Shown: positions 45,851-58,370, counted from the stretch's first letter. The stretch is 64,000 nucleotides of DNA from Molossus alvarezi (GCA_037176705.1 CM073887.1:85384348-85448347); one strand, 5' to 3'. Translations and numbers: made by a program. Notes: generated from the sequence alone by a model not told the origin.

Positions 45851-46527
45851 ATGGTGAAACACGGAAACAAAAGCCAAATGAAAGAACAAGAGACCTCTAC
45901 CAAAGATGAGATAAATGTGGAGCAGTTAGGCAAGTTAACAGAGCTATAATTCAGAGCCATGATCTTCAGGAAGCTCAACTGCATGAGTAAGGACATAGAG
46001 ATGTTGAAAATAAACCAATTGGATATTAAAAAACACCAAAAAGAAATCAAGAATGACATATCAGAAATAAAGAACACATTGGAAGGTCTAAATAGCAGAG
46101 TAGAGGAAGCTGAGGACTGCATCAGTGAATTAGAAGACAGGGTAGAAAAAATCAACCAATCAGAAAACCAAAAGGAAAAAAAGGTTAAAAAACAGGAAGA
46201 CAGCTTAAGAGAACTGTGGGACAACAGGAAACCTAATAATATTCGCATTATAGGAGTCCCTGAAGAAGAAGAAAATGAGCAAGGGTTAGAGAATACATTC
46301 GAAGAAATAGTGACAGAAAACTTCCCTAATTTGGTGAAGGAAGAAGGCATTCAAGTTCAAGAAGCACAGAGAGCCCCATCTAAGAAGAACCCTAAAAGGC
46401 CCACACCAAGACACATAGTAATTAAAATGCCAAAAATTAAAGACAAAGAGAGAATCCTAAAGGCAGCAAGAGATAAGCAACATGTTACCTACAAAGAAAC
46501 CCCCATAAGGCTCTCAGCTGACTTCTC
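45851..46527 (+). pseudogene. L1 ORF1: L1 ORF1, truncated by inversion
   Basis: Family ATG at 45851-45853 (MVKHGNKSQMKEQETSTKDEINVEQL). A TAA replaces the Glu codon of 'LTELEF' at about 45947. The frame is then open from 45959 and runs through the coiled coil and RRM (TPRHIVIKMPKIKDKERIL) to SADFS, where the inversion cuts off the last ~55 codons. Confidence 0.9.
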
Positions 46528-47690
46528 AGAACTGCTTTTGCTGCATCACATAGATTTTGTGTTGTTAACTTTCATTGGTTTCCAGGAAGTTTTTAATTCC
46601 TTGATCTCCTCTGTAACCCATTCACTGTTTAATAACATGCTATATAGCCTCCATGTGTTCAAATGTCTTTGTATGTTCTTATTGCAATTGATTTCTAGTT
46701 TCATGCCATTGTGATCTGAGAAGATGATTGATATGATTTTAATCTTTTTGAACTCTTAGAAACTTAGTTTGTGTCCTAACATATGGTCGATCTTTGAGAA
46801 CGTCCCATGTGCACTTGAGAAGAATGTGAATTCTGTAGTTTTGGGGTGTAATTCTCTGTAGATATCTATTAAATCCATTTGGTCTAGTGCTTCATTTAGA
46901 GTCTCTGTTTCCTTGCTAATTTTTTGTCTAGAGGATCTATCCAGTGATGTCAGCAGGGTGTTGAAGTCTCCTGCTATGATTGTATTGCTATCGATTTCTC
47001 ATTTGAAGCCCTCCAGAAGATTTTTAATATATTTTGGTGCTCCTATATTGTGTGCATATATGTTTATCAAGGTTATATCTTCCTGTTGGATAGATCCTTT
47101 CAATATTATGTAGTGGCCTTCTTTGTCTCGAGTTATGGCCTTGATTTTGCAATCTATTTGATCAGATATGAGTATTGCTATCCCAGCTTTTTTGCTTTTT
47201 GTTTGCTTGGAAAATTTTTTTCCTTCCCTTCACTTTCAACCTATGTGAGTCTTTTGTTGTGAAGTGGGTCTCTTGTAAACAACATATTTATGAGACATGC
47301 TTTCTTATCCAATCTGCTATTCTGTGTCTTTTTAATGGAGCAATCAAACCATTTGTATTTAAAGTGATTATTGATATTTACTTATTTATTGCCATTTTTG
47401 TTTACTTTGTTTATATTTTGCTTCTTATTTCTTCTACTAATTACAGAAGTTCTTTTTACATTTCTTGCAGTGCTGGTTTGGTGCTATTATATTCCCATAG
47501 GCTTTTTTTGAATGGGAAGCTCATTGTTTGACCTTCTATTTTGAATGATAGCCTTGCTGGGTAGAGTAGTCTTGGATTCAGATCCTTGTTTTTCATGAGC
47601 TTGATTACTTCATGCCATTCCCTTCTTGCCTGTAGTGTTTCTTGTGAGAAGTCAGCTGAGAGCCTTATGGGGTTTTCTTTGTAGGTAACA
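46528..47690 (-). mobile_element. Inverted L1 segment (ORF1 end to ORF2 endonuclease)
   Basis: Read on the minus strand it goes from ORF1 'VTYK...PIRLSADFSQET' (47690) through the ORF1 end and ORF2 start to the endonuclease part near 'AKAVL' (46528). Its left ~390 bp is repeated in sense at 47697-48095, and its right ~45 bp is repeated in sense at 46482-46527. The block is thus both inverted and partly duplicated. Confidence 0.85.
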
Positions 47691-47696
47691 AAAATA

Positions 47697-50600
47697 GAAA
47701 CTCTAAATGAAGCAACAAAAATAGAGACTACAAATGGATTACATCAATATCTACAGAGAATTACATCCTAAAACTATAGCATTCACATTCTTCTCAAGTG
47801 CACATGGGACATTCTCAAACACAGACCACATGATAGGACACAAACTAAATCTCTACAAGTTCAAGAAGATTGAAATCATATTACGCATCTTTTCAGATCA
47901 CAATGGCATGAAAATAGAAATCAAATGCAACAAAACATGCAAAGACATTTGGACACATGGAGGCTAAATAACATGTTATTAAACAATGAATGCGTTACCA
48001 TGGAGATAAAAGAATTTAAAAATTTCCTGGAAACCAATGATAATGAACACACAACAACTGAAAATCTATGGGATGCCGCAAAAGCAGTTCTGAGAAGGAA
48101 GGTCATAGCACTACAGGCCTACCTCAAGAAACAAGAAAAATTTCTAATTGACTGTCTAACCTCACAACTTAAAGAATTAGAAAGCAAACAAAAAGAAAAA
48201 CCCAGAGCAAGTAGAAGGAAGGAAATAGTAAAGATCAGAGCAGAAATAAATGGCATAGAGACCAAAAAAACAATTCAAAGAATCAATAAAACAAAGAGCT
48301 GTTTTTTCAAAAAGATAAACAAATTTGATGGACCCCTAGCTTGAATCTCCAAGAAACAAAGAGAGGGAACCCAAATACACAAAATCAGAAATAAAAGAGG
48401 AGAAGTAACAACCAACACCACAGAAATACAAAAGATCGTTAACAGCTACTATGAACAATTATATGGCAACAAATTTGACAATCTAAGCAAAATTGACAAA
48501 TTTCTAGAAACACACAGTCTCCTGAAACTGGACCGGGAAGAGATAGAAAACTTGAACAGACCAATAACAACTAAGGAAATTGAAGAGGTAATCAAGACTC
48601 TCTCAGCAAATAAAAGCCCAGGTCTGGGTGGCTTCACGGGGGAGTTTTACCAAACATTCAAAAAAGAACTAACACCCATCTCCTCAATCTATTTCAAAAA
48701 ATTCAAGAAGAAGAAAGACTTCCAAACTCGTTCTATGAGACCAGCATAATTCTAATTCCCAAACCGGAAAAAGACACTACAAAGAAAGAAAACTACGGCC
48801 AATATGCCTGATGAACATAGACGCCAAAATCCTGAACAAAATACTAGCAAATCAGATGCAGCAACACATCAAAAAAATTATTCACCATGACCAAGTAAGA
48901 TTCATCTCAGGGATGCAAGGCTGGTACAATCACTGTGATACACCACATAAACAAAATGAAAAATAAAGACCACATGATCATATCAATAGATGCTGAGAAA
49001 GCATTTGATAAAATCCAGCATCCATTTCTGATAAAAACAATCAGCAATGTGGGAATAGAGGGATCATATCTTGACATAATGAAGGCCATATATGAAAGAC
49101 CTACAGTCAACATCATACTCAATGAGCAGAAACTACAAGCATTTCCCTTAAGAACAAGAACAAGACAGGGATGACCAAATTTGCCACTCTTATTTAACAT
49201 AGTACTGGAAATATTAGCCACAGCAATCAGACATGAAGAAAAATAAAAGGATTCAAATTGGGAAAGAGGAAGTGAAACTGTTATTATTGCAGATGACATG
49301 ATATTATACATAGAAAACCCTAAAGAGTCTATCAAAAATCTACTAAACTTGATAAATGAGTTTGGCAAAGTAGCAGGATACAAAATTAATGTCAAGAAAT
49401 CAATGGCATTCTTATACACCAATGATGAACTCACAGAAAGAGAAACTGAATAAACACTCCCATTTACCATTGTGGCAAAAAAAATTAAGATACCTAGGAA
49501 TAAACTTAACCAAAGAAGTAAAGGACCTATTTGCAGAAAACTATAGGACATTGAAAAAAAATAGAGGAAGATATAAAAAAGTGGAAGCACATACCTTGTT
49601 TATAGATTGGAAGAATTAACATTATTAAAATGTCCATATTACCCAAAGCAATCCATAGATTCAATGCAATCGCCATCAAAATACCAACGACATATTTCAC
49701 AGAACTAGAACAAATACTTCAAAAGTTCATATGGATCCAAAAAGACCTCGAATAGCCACAGCAATCTTGAAAAAGAAGGACAAATAGGTGGAATCACAAT
49801 ACCAGATATCAGGTTATACTGCAAAGCGACTGTAATCAAAACAGCCTGGTACTGGCACAAGAACAGGCATATAGACCAATGGAATAGAACAGAGAACCCA
49901 GAAATGCACCCAAGGCAATATGCTGAATTAATATTTGACAAAGGTGGCAAGAGCATACAGTGGAGTAACGACAGCCTCTTTGATAAATGGTATTGGGAAA
50001 ATTGGACAGGTATTTACAAAAAAATGAAAGTAGATCATCAACATAACATACATGAAAATAAATTCAAAGTGGATAATGTTACCCATGAATCCACAAAAAT
50101 TCTAGAAGAGAATGTAGGCAACAAAATTTCGGACATTATACACAGCAGAATTTTCACTGATACATCACCTAAGGCAACAGAAACAAAAGAGAAAATGAAA
50201 ACATGGGACTGCATCAAACTAAAAGGCTTCTGCACAGCAAAAGAAACAACCATCAAAATGGAAAGGCAACCCACTGTATGGCAGAACATTATTGCCAAGG
50301 ATACATCAGATAAGGGGTTAATTTCCAAAATATATAGAGTGCTCATACAACTCAACAAAAGGAAGACAAAGAACACAATTAAAAAATGGGCAGAGGAGCT
50401 GAATAGACACTTTTCCAAACAGGACATACAAATGGCTAAGAGACATATGAATAAATGCTCAACATCACTAATCATCAGAGAGATGCAAATTAAAACAACA
50501 ATGAGGTATCACCTCACACCTGTCAGAATGGCTGCCATCAACAAATCATCAAACAACAAGTGTTGGCAAGGATGTGGAGAAAAGGGGACTCGAGTACACT

Positions 50601-51000
50601 GCTGGTGGGAATGCAGACTGGTGCAGCACTATGAAAAACAATTTGGCGTTACCTCAAAAAATTAAATATTGAACTTCCATTTGACCCAGTGATCCCACTT
50701 CTGGGAGTATACCCGAAGAAGCCTGAAACACCAATCAGAAAGAATATATGTACCCTTATGTTCATAGCAGCACTATTTACAATAACTAAGATTTAGAAAC
50801 AGCCCAAGTGTCCATTAGTAGATGAATGGATAAAAAAGCTGTGGTGCATATACACAATGGAGTACTATGCAGCTGTAAGAAAGAAAGATGTCTTATCTTT
50901 TGAGACAACATGGAGGGACCTAGAATGTATTATCCTAGGTGAAACAAGCCAAGCAGAAAAAGACAAATACCACATGATCTCACTTATTTATGGAATATAA
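47697..51000 (+). pseudogene. L1 ORF2: L1 ORF2, from mid-endonuclease, broken
   Basis: Resumes at 'ETLNEA' with a small local duplication ('aaaatagaaactctaaatgaagcaacaaaaatagagact'). Pieces include [51 protein letters not shown] and a palm with '[14 protein letters not shown]' (about 49280-49330, frameshifted in 'ttattattgcagat'). A 253-codon open stretch (49904-50665) leads into the Cys-rich [14 protein letters not shown]. Stop at 50998-51000. Confidence 0.9.
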
Positions 51001-51273
51001 TGAACGTAATAGTCTGAGGAATAGGGTAGACCCAGAAACATTGAAGTAGGGTACAGACTGACAACCGTCAGAAGAGGTGGTGGTGGGGGGAGGGAAGGGA
51101 TAAAGCACAGAACTTATATGCATGTATGCATAACCAATGGACATGGACAACAAAGCCTGGGACAGGGCGGGGGGTGGGGAAGGAGGATGTCAATGGGGTA
51201 AAAAAAGGAGACACATCTGTAACAAAAATATAATTAAAAATAAAATAAATATTAAAAAAAAAGAAATGATTGG

Positions 51274-52445
51274 TGTAAAAAATCTTGCTTGGTATTAAAT
51301 TCATAACTCTGAGGATTTTAAATCTTAGAATAGTGTATCAATGAAACTAAAATCGGCATTCTCAGTGTCTTTAAATATAACATAGGTTATTTGAAGATAA
51401 TTTAGTCATATTTCTGCCCAAAGACTGAAGCTAGATTTAATCAGTATTTTTATAAATGTTTACCAGGGCAGGAAGTGGAAGTTCTCAATGATATAAATCC
51501 ATATAGACACTTGAAAAAAATATTGTCATTAAGAACTTTATTAGGTGAAGTTCTGCTTTTGATTCACCAAAAGTTATACCAAAAAAAAAAAAAGGACATT
51601 TACGGTTCTTTAGAACATTTAATTTACTATAAGTTTTCAGCAACGTTTGCTATGTAAAGGGCATAAAACTACAGATAGACTATTATTGCCAGAGCTGAAT
51701 TTTTGCAATCCTGTTGAATGTATTTTTAATAACTTAAAAATTGTCACGATAGAAAATTTACAAGTAAAAATTTCAAATATTTCCAGCTTTATGTCACCAC
51801 CAGCAGAGATGTCACTTAAAGATTACCACCCAAACATCGTAGGTTTCTTTGTTTTATGGTTGACACATGGTATGGACTCATACAGATCATGTGTTTTATA
51901 AGAGAGGATCAACCTGTTACAAAAACAGGATTACAGAGAAGAAAAATTATTTTATCAGCATTTTAATTCTTTTTAAATATGCTCATTGTTGAATCCAAAG
52001 TAAACATTTCAACTTTTCAATGTTCATCTTTAGACATCAGTGGCACAGCATTGATCATTTATGCCACAGTTTTTCTGCAACATCAGTAGACCAGGGATTT
52101 AGCCCAGGAATGTGCTGTGCTAACAGTAGGAGAAAAGAAAGGAGTGAAACATACCTACACTGTATATTTTCCATCTGTGGAGCTTTTGTGAAAAGGAGGG
52201 TGAATGGTTATTGGGGCCAAGTGAACACAAAATGCTTTAATCACTATGTAAATAGGCAAAATCCTTAAAGCAGAGAATTAGATTTTACTAGAATGTAGTT
52301 GACAATTTTTAGGAGAAAAACATTAATTTTTTGAACATTGAACCCTGACCAACTGGGTTAGAACATAAATTCTATTTCCCTTTCACTAAGTTTTCATGTT
52401 TTACCATGTTACTAGGTTCATCTAAATTTAAAATTTAGAATTAAT
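51274..52445. other. Single-copy DNA, nothing recognised
   Basis: 1.2 kb, AT-rich, with no gene or clear repeat. The stretch at 51640-51900 is open in one frame (84 codons) without motif. Confidence 0.4.
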
Positions 52446-52712
52446 ATCTTTCTGAGGAATAGAATTTTTTTTTACTATGAAGTGATCACCTTTATCTTTA
52501 GCAATGCTTTTTTCATGGATATCTATTTTGTTTTATATTAATACTATGACTATCTTTTGGTGATACATTTCATGGTAAAACTCATTCCATCTTTTTACTT
52601 TCATCCTTATGTTTTGATATGTCTTCTTATAAGTATATTAACATTGATTCTTGAAAATTTTAAGTCTGATAATTTTAGACTTATTTTGTAGTTTTTATTT
52701 TGAATATTGTAG
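52446..52712 (-). repeat. Ancient L1M endonuclease-side fragment, antisense
   Basis: 'gaagtgatcacctttatctttagcaatgc', 'ttttggtgatacatttcatgg' and 'ccatctttttactttcatccttatg' follow the antisense old-L1 ORF2 start. It may continue to about 53000 after the SINE. Confidence 0.6.
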
Positions 52713-52729
52713 TTTCTCTTCCTTTCCTT

Positions 52730-52741
52730 GGAGGGAAAGAC

Positions 52742-52775
<34 letters not shown>

Positions 52776-52930
52776 GTGACAGAGACACATTGATTGGTTG
52801 CCACCACACAACCTTGACTAGGGCTGAGGATCAAACCTGCAACCCAGGTACATGACCCTGACTGCGAATTGAACTGGTGACTCTTTGGTCCATGGGCTGA
52901 CACGCTAACCACTGAGACAAACTGGCCAGA
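52730..52930 (-). mobile_element. VES SINE, antisense, old
   Basis: Imperfect TSD (tttctcttcctttcctt at 52713-52729; cttcttttcctttctt at 52932-52947). It has a (GA)n body, a head ending 'gagacaaactggccaga', and few CpGs left. Confidence 0.85.
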
Positions 52931-52947
52931 ACTTCTTTTCCTTTCTT

Positions 52948-53312
52948 AACTTTGGGATAATTAAATGTTTCCTTTTCACAATTTTTAAAAAGAATGCTAA
53001 TTTGGAAGCTATCAAGTCTGCTTCTGTAATATGAATGGTTCCATCGTAAACTATATCAAAATCCAAAGTCAATCTTTAACGTTCCCTTGCAGACAATACA
53101 AGAATATTAGAAAATGTTGACTTCATTCATTTCCTTACCTATTAAAAAACTTGAGGTTGTGCATGTTGCCTTGTTTTAATAACTCAACAAGATATTATTA
53201 TTTTATTTTTCAAGGTTTATTTAGGTATTTAAAATTTTTCCTGAGATATAATTTGTATACAGATATTTGCATCAGAATATTTTCTCCTGGTTGGTATCTT
53301 GTCATTTTATTT
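52948..53312. other. AT-rich DNA, possibly old L1M
   Basis: No gene. Weak antisense L1 character only. Confidence 0.35.
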
Positions 53313-53326
53313 TCTTATGGTGACTT

Positions 53327-53582
53327 CCTTTTTGTTTTTTAATTTTTTTTTATCCTCACCTGAGGACATTTTTTTGCATTTATCTTCAGATAGAGGGAGA
53401 AAGGGAGGATGAGAGAGAAACATCAATGTGAGAGAGACACATCAAGTGATTGCCACCCACATGACTCCAACGGTGGCCGGGGGAAAACTGCAACCAAGGT
53501 ACGTGCCCTTCGTGGGAACCGAACCCAGGACTCCCTGATCCCCGGGCCAACGCTCTAACCACTGAGCCAAACTGGCTAGGGC
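53327..53582 (-). mobile_element. VES SINE type A, antisense
   Basis: A 14-bp TSD with one mismatch (tcttatggtgactt at 53313-53326; tcttatagtgactt at 53583-53596). The poly(T) carries 'cctttttgtttttt', the tail is 'atcctcacctgaggac', and the head is 'gagccaaactggctagggc'. Confidence 0.92.
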
Positions 53583-53596
53583 TCTTATAGTGACTT

Positions 53597-54370
53597 TCAA
53601 AGTGCAAAATTACTTTGTCTTTCATAGTCCATGCTTTATTGTTTTCTATATTAAAAAACTTTGCCTACCTAAAGATTTGTGAAGTCTTTCTCTAATGTTT
53701 TCTTTTAGGAGTTTTATAGTTATAGCTTTTATGTTAAATCTATAATACATTTAAAGTTAATTTTCAGGTATAGTGTGGAGTCAAGATCAAGTTTTATTAT
53801 TTTTTTTACATATAAATATCCAGTTGTTCCAGTACCATTTACTGGGAATATTTTTCTTAATACATTGAATTATCTTGAAAACTTAATAGAAAACCAATTG
53901 ACCATATATATGTGAATGAATTTCTGAACTTCCTGTTTTGTTCAATTGATCTATAGGACTATCCTTATGCAGTCTTGATATTACTACAGCATCATTATAA
54001 GTTTTGAAATTAGATAATAAAATTCCACAACTTGATTCTTCTTTTAGAAATGTGTGTAGGCTATTGTAGAGCTTTTGCATTTTTATATAAATGTAAGAAT
54101 CAGCCTTTTATATGAATGAGTATGCTAAAATTTGCAGATTTTCTTAAATTTATAGATCAAATTGAAGAGAAATGACATCTTAATAATCATATGTGTTCCA
54201 AACTGCGAAAATGATATACCTCTCCCATTACTTAGATCACCTTTAATATCTTTACCATATTTTTAGATTTTACAGTACTTAAATATTATTTTGTTAAGTC
54301 TACCCCAATAAATGTCAGATGTTTTGATGTTATAATAAAAAGTATTTTAAAATTTCAATTAATTTAATTT
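53597..54370 (-). repeat. Ancient L1M ORF2 fragment, antisense
   Basis: 'gtgtggagtcaagatcaag', 'atccagttgttccagtaccatttactggg', 'aaccaattgaccatatatatgtg' and 'gatctataggactatccttatgcag' are antisense L1 ORF2 downstream of the RT. No frame. Confidence 0.75.
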
Positions 54371-54660
54371 AAGCTTTATATTTTATTTATATTTTATACA
54401 TGGTGAAAGGTATGATTTAGGTCCTTTTTTCCCCCTTGTGGGTCTATTTCTGGGTTTTCCATTCTGTTCTTTCAATATTTGTATTTGTCCTGTGCCAATA
54501 CCACATTGTCATGATTACTATAGATTTATATTGTCTTGAAATCAAGTAGTGTGATTATATATATATATATAGTTTGTTTTTGTTTTTTGCATTGTTTTGG
54601 ATATTCCAGTTCCTTTGAGTTTTCACATAGGTTTTAGAATAAGTATGTCACTTTAAAAAG
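54371..54660 (-). repeat. Second ancient L1M fragment, antisense, overlapping the same ORF2 region
   Basis: 'tttctgggttttccattctgttc' and 'ctgtgccaataccacattgtcatgattac' repeat a part of ORF2 already present at 53900-54000, so a separate L1 copy lies here. An (AT)n run occupies about 54556-54572. Confidence 0.6.
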
Positions 54661-55379
54661 TTCTTGGTAGGATAGAGGAAAAATGGCAGTAGAACAGGTG
54701 AATGCAACACAGATGTCTTCCGGGCACTGAACCAAAGTTACAGCTAAAATTTAGAGCAATTAACCTGAATTAACAACAGAAGGTCACCTGAATTGAAGTA
54801 TTATATCCAAGGAGTAAAGAAAAAAGGGAATCTACACAGAGACTGGTGAGAAGGGTGGACACTTGAAAGGGCTGGTTCCTGCACCTGGAGCAGTGGCCTT
54901 GAAGCTGGAGAAATATTGTGGCCGTGAAAGCCCTCCCCACACCGGGGAAAGTGGGGTCTCAGTCCCATACCAGGACCTCCAACCCAGAACACCTGGGCCT
55001 GGAAGAAAAGCCTGAATAACATTTGGCAGCAAAAATAAGCAGGGACTCTGTCCATCAGGAAGGGGAGGGAGTCTGCTTGAATCCCAAGAGATCTCTTAAA
55101 GGGCTAATACACAGGGACGTGCTCTCAGGCACTCAGCCAGGGTCTCTGGTAGAGGGAAGGAGACTCAGGGCATATGGAAAACACAAGGAGAAGATCAGGG
55201 TGGCATAGCACTGGGGATTGGGAAGGTAGGCTTCTGAGGTCCCAGTCCTGAGCCAACACCTCACACTGCCTCAGATGCCATCTTCCAGGGTCCAGCACTT
55301 CTATTGTTACAGCACCAGCTAGAGAAAGTGCTCTAACCCTGTCCTTTAAATACTGGTGACTCCACCCTGCCAAGCTCAG

Positions 55380-57110
55380 GTTTGGCATACAGGACTTTTG
55401 ACTATACCCAAAAGGGGAATGAAGTGTGCTTTTTTCCTGGAGAAACTATAGATAGTCTCAGATGAACATTGAACTGAGTGGCTTGGAAACAGGAACCAAT
55501 CTTCCTCTCTCCCCATGGGTTAGGCAGACACCATCTCCAATGGAATGCGCCCTGGTCAGTGCCTCAGGCAGATGTGGGGCAACCTTGATCTATTTCTCCA
55601 ACCCTCACCTGCACCTTCTGGCAGGGTAAAGGAGTAATAATTCAGAACTGGGAAATCCTGCATAATGCTCTTGGAGTATCCCATCAGGAGCTCTGGTTGG
55701 GCACTGCTGAGCTAGAAGGCAAACACCTAGCTTCTTTCTGGAAGCTGAGGGCCTACGCTACCCCCAACAAAGGGCTCCTGGATTAGCATTTCCCAAATCT
55801 GCGGGCACTTCCTTCGAAGTGCAGTCCCACAAGGGGAAGGAAGTGCAATTCAGAACAGAGACTTTTGGAGCCACCCTCTAAGAGGCCCCCATCAGGGCCT
55901 CTGGCAGTGACCTGCAGAGATAGAAGGGGACAACAAACTCCTACACCTCCCATGAGCCAGCACCACCGAAGCAGAGGCGGGGGGAGGGCAACCTTAATCT
56001 ACTACTCCTTCAAGCCCCACCTACACCACCAGGCAGGTGCAGCCTCACAGGGTAAAGGGGTCAAAATTCAGAGATGGGAAATCTGGCGTTTCCTCCTGGG
56101 AGCTGTAGTGGGGTGCCTTTGAACAAAAAGGCTAGTGCCTAGCTCCCTTCCCAAGGACTGAGGGTCTGTGCCACCCCCAACAAAGGGCTGCCTGGATTTA
56201 CATACACAAAATCAGCTGGAATTGCCTGCCAAGCACAGGCCTGCAGGGGGAAGGAAGTGCAAACTAGAACCAGGTCATTTGGAGCAACCCCCTCAGAGGC
56301 CTCCATTAAAGCCTCTAGCAGTGAGCTGCAAAGATAGAAGGGGGTGACAAACTCCCACACTTCCAAGAGCCAGCAACACTCCAAGCAAAGCGGGCAGCCT
56401 TGATCTATTTCTCCAAGCCTTAGCTATACCTTCTGGCAGGTGCAGACTCACAGGGGAGAGAGGGCACAACTCAGAACTGTGAAATCTGGCATGACCCTCT
56501 TGGAGCCTCCTTTCAGGAGCTCTGGTGTGAAGCTAGAAGCAGAGAAGTTACACCCCTCTCCAGGGCTTGAGGACCCACGCTACTCCAATCAAAGAGCATG
56601 TTGGATTTGCATTCCCAGATCCTGCTGGCCCCACCCTGCCAAACTCATACCTACTGGGGAAAAGGGGTGCAAATCAGAGCCTGGACATTGGACATGACTT
56701 CCTTGAAGCATTCTACCAGAGACTCTGGCAATGCACTGCAGAGATAGAAGGAGGAGAACAGCTCCCCACCCCTTCCCCCAAGAGCCAGTGCCACCCCAAG
56801 CAGAGGTAGCAGCCTTGTTCTCTTCCTCCAGGTCCTGCTGGCACATTCCTGCTGGTATAGCTAGCCTAACAGGGGAAAGGGAGCACAACTCAAAACTGGG
56901 TTATCTGGTGTGAGCCCTAGAACCTCACTTCAGGGCCTTTGATGGGGCAATGCTGAGCTAGAAGGCAAGCAGCTAGCTCTCTTGTCCTCTCCAGTACTGA
57001 GGGCACCTGTCAGCCCAATCAAAGGGCTGATTGGATTTGCATTTCCAAATCCTGCTGGCCCCATCCTGCTAAACTCATTTCCAAGGGGTAAAAGTCAATT
57101 CCACCCATGA
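55380..57110 (+). repeat. Tandem ~410-bp monomers in the L1 5' UTR
   Basis: Repeat starts at about 55640, 56066, 56465 and 56882 (periods 426, 399, 417 bp), each opening with 'ttcagaactgggaaatctgg'-like text. They share 'gagctagaaggcaa', 'ccccaacaaagggct', 'tggatttgcatttcc', 'actgcagagatagaagg' and 'ccttgatctatttctccaa'. The unit before 55640 (from ~55380) and the last one (to ~57110) are partial. Similarity between units is moderate, so the array is old. Mouse L1 is the known model for monomer promoters. Confidence 0.75.
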
Positions 57111-57320
57111 ACAGGCCAACAATAATTAGGTTCCAATTATAACAGGAGGGTCTACATAACCCACACAAGGGACAGTCCTAGAGCATTCAGCTTAGGAAAT
57201 CAAGGAGACTTTACCACTGTGTCCACAGGACACTTACTAGTTAAGGTCATGTCAACCCACAAAGACTTGGAGTCATAGTACTATCTAACACACATAAATA
57301 AACACAAAGAGGCAACTAAA

Positions 57321-58370
57321 ATGGGGCAACAAAGAAACAGCCTCCAAATGAAAGAAAAGGGAAAATCTCCAGAAAAAGAACTAAATGAAATGGAAGAAAG
57401 CAATTTATCAGACACAGAGTTCAAAGCAATGGTTATAAGGAAGCTCAAACACCTTATTGAGAATTACAGGGAATTTAATGAAAACTGCAACAACATGACA
57501 TAAGAGATAGAAACTCTGAACAAGAGCCTGTTGGAAATGAAGAATAGTGTATCTGACATCAAGAACACACTGGAAGGAATTACAAGTAGGCTGGACAAAG
57601 TGGAGAATAGAATCGGCAATTTGGAAGAAAAGGTTAAAAAAACAAAACCAAACACACCCAAATAGAGCAACAACAACAAAAGAATCCAAAAGAATGAATA
57701 CAGTTTAAGGGACCTCTGAGACAATATGAAATGTAACAACATCCACATAATAGCGGTTCCAGAAAGAGAAGAAAGCAAGCAAAGGATAGAGAACCTGTTT
57801 GAAGAAATGATTACAGAAAACTTTCCTAACCTGATAAAAAAAAAATTACACAAGTTCAGGAACCACAGACAGTCCCAATCAAGATGAACCCAAAAAGACC
57901 CATGCCAAGACACATCATAATTAAAATGACAAAATCTAGCCCTGGCCAGTTAGCTCAGCAGTTGAGTGTCAGCCTGTGGATCAGAGAGTCCTGGGTTCGG
58001 TTCCTGCTAGGGGCATGTACCACACACACACAAAAAATAATAAATAAATAAATAAAATAAAATGACAAAATATAAATAAAGATAAAGAGAGAATCTTAAA
58101 GGCAACAAGAGAGAGACAGTTAGTTACCTACAAGGGAGCACCCATAAGGCTATCAGTGGATTTCTCAACAGAAGCACTTCAGGCCAGAAGGGAGTGGCAT
58201 GAAGTATTCAAAGTAATGAAAAGCAAAAATATGCAACCAAGACTGCTCTATTCAGCAAGGCTGTCATTTAAAATTAAAGGTGAAATAAAGAGCTTCTCAG
58301 ACAAAAGAAGGCTAAAGGAGTTCAGTATCGCCAAACCACATTGCAAGAAATGCTAAAGGGACTGCTTTAA
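57321..58370 (+). pseudogene. L1 ORF1: L1 ORF1, older subfamily, broken by a SINE
   Basis: Starts MGQQRNSLQMKEKGKSPEKE and keeps LSDTEFKAMVIRKLKHL. The frame is open to 57503, with later stops. The SINE at 57936-58058 sits in the segment between TPRHIIIKM and the KDKERIL-like part. The last piece (58156-58356) reads DFSTEALQARREWHEVFKVM. The family stop lies at 58368-58370. The N-terminus resembles HAL1 ORF1 more than the young L1 ORF1s. Confidence 0.85.
57936..58058 (+). mobile_element. Short tRNA-head-only SINE, sense
   Basis: A perfect 13-bp TSD (aaaatgacaaaat) lies at 57923-57935 and 58059-58071. The tRNA-like head 57939-58021 (A box TTAGCTCAGCAG, B box GGTTCGGTTCC) ends 'gggcatgtacc' and passes into a (CA)n/(AAAT)n tail. 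There is no LINE-like body. It has the same 3' endpoint as 24297-24391. Confidence 0.88.

Larger units (their letters stand above)
45056..51258 (+). mobile_element. L1: LINE-1, sense, 6.2 kb, with internal inverted duplication
   Basis: A 15-bp TSD (aaaagaaatgactgg at 45041-45055; aaaagaaatgattgg at 51259-51273) bounds it. The 5' end is at 'attctaaaatggtggagtg'. ORF1 runs in sense to ~46527. There the sequence switches to antisense L1 (46528-47690) and then returns to sense ORF2 (from 47697). A 3' UTR and A-rich tail follow. Confidence 0.92.

Noticed and set aside
45757..46350. 197-codon minus-strand ORF rich in Ser/Phe/Leu
   Set aside because: Antisense of L1 ORF1 at 45851-46527. The same S/F/L-rich shadow recurs opposite every ORF1 here (e.g. 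32347-32925).
55380..57110. CRISPR-like or satellite array
   Set aside because: Units are ~410 bp and contiguous, not short repeats with spacers. They sit in an L1 5' UTR and the DNA is mammalian.
57939..58021. Independent tRNA gene or tRNA pseudogene
   Set aside because: The head matches the VES head and is followed by a retroposon tail and a 13-bp TSD, so it is treated as a short SINE.
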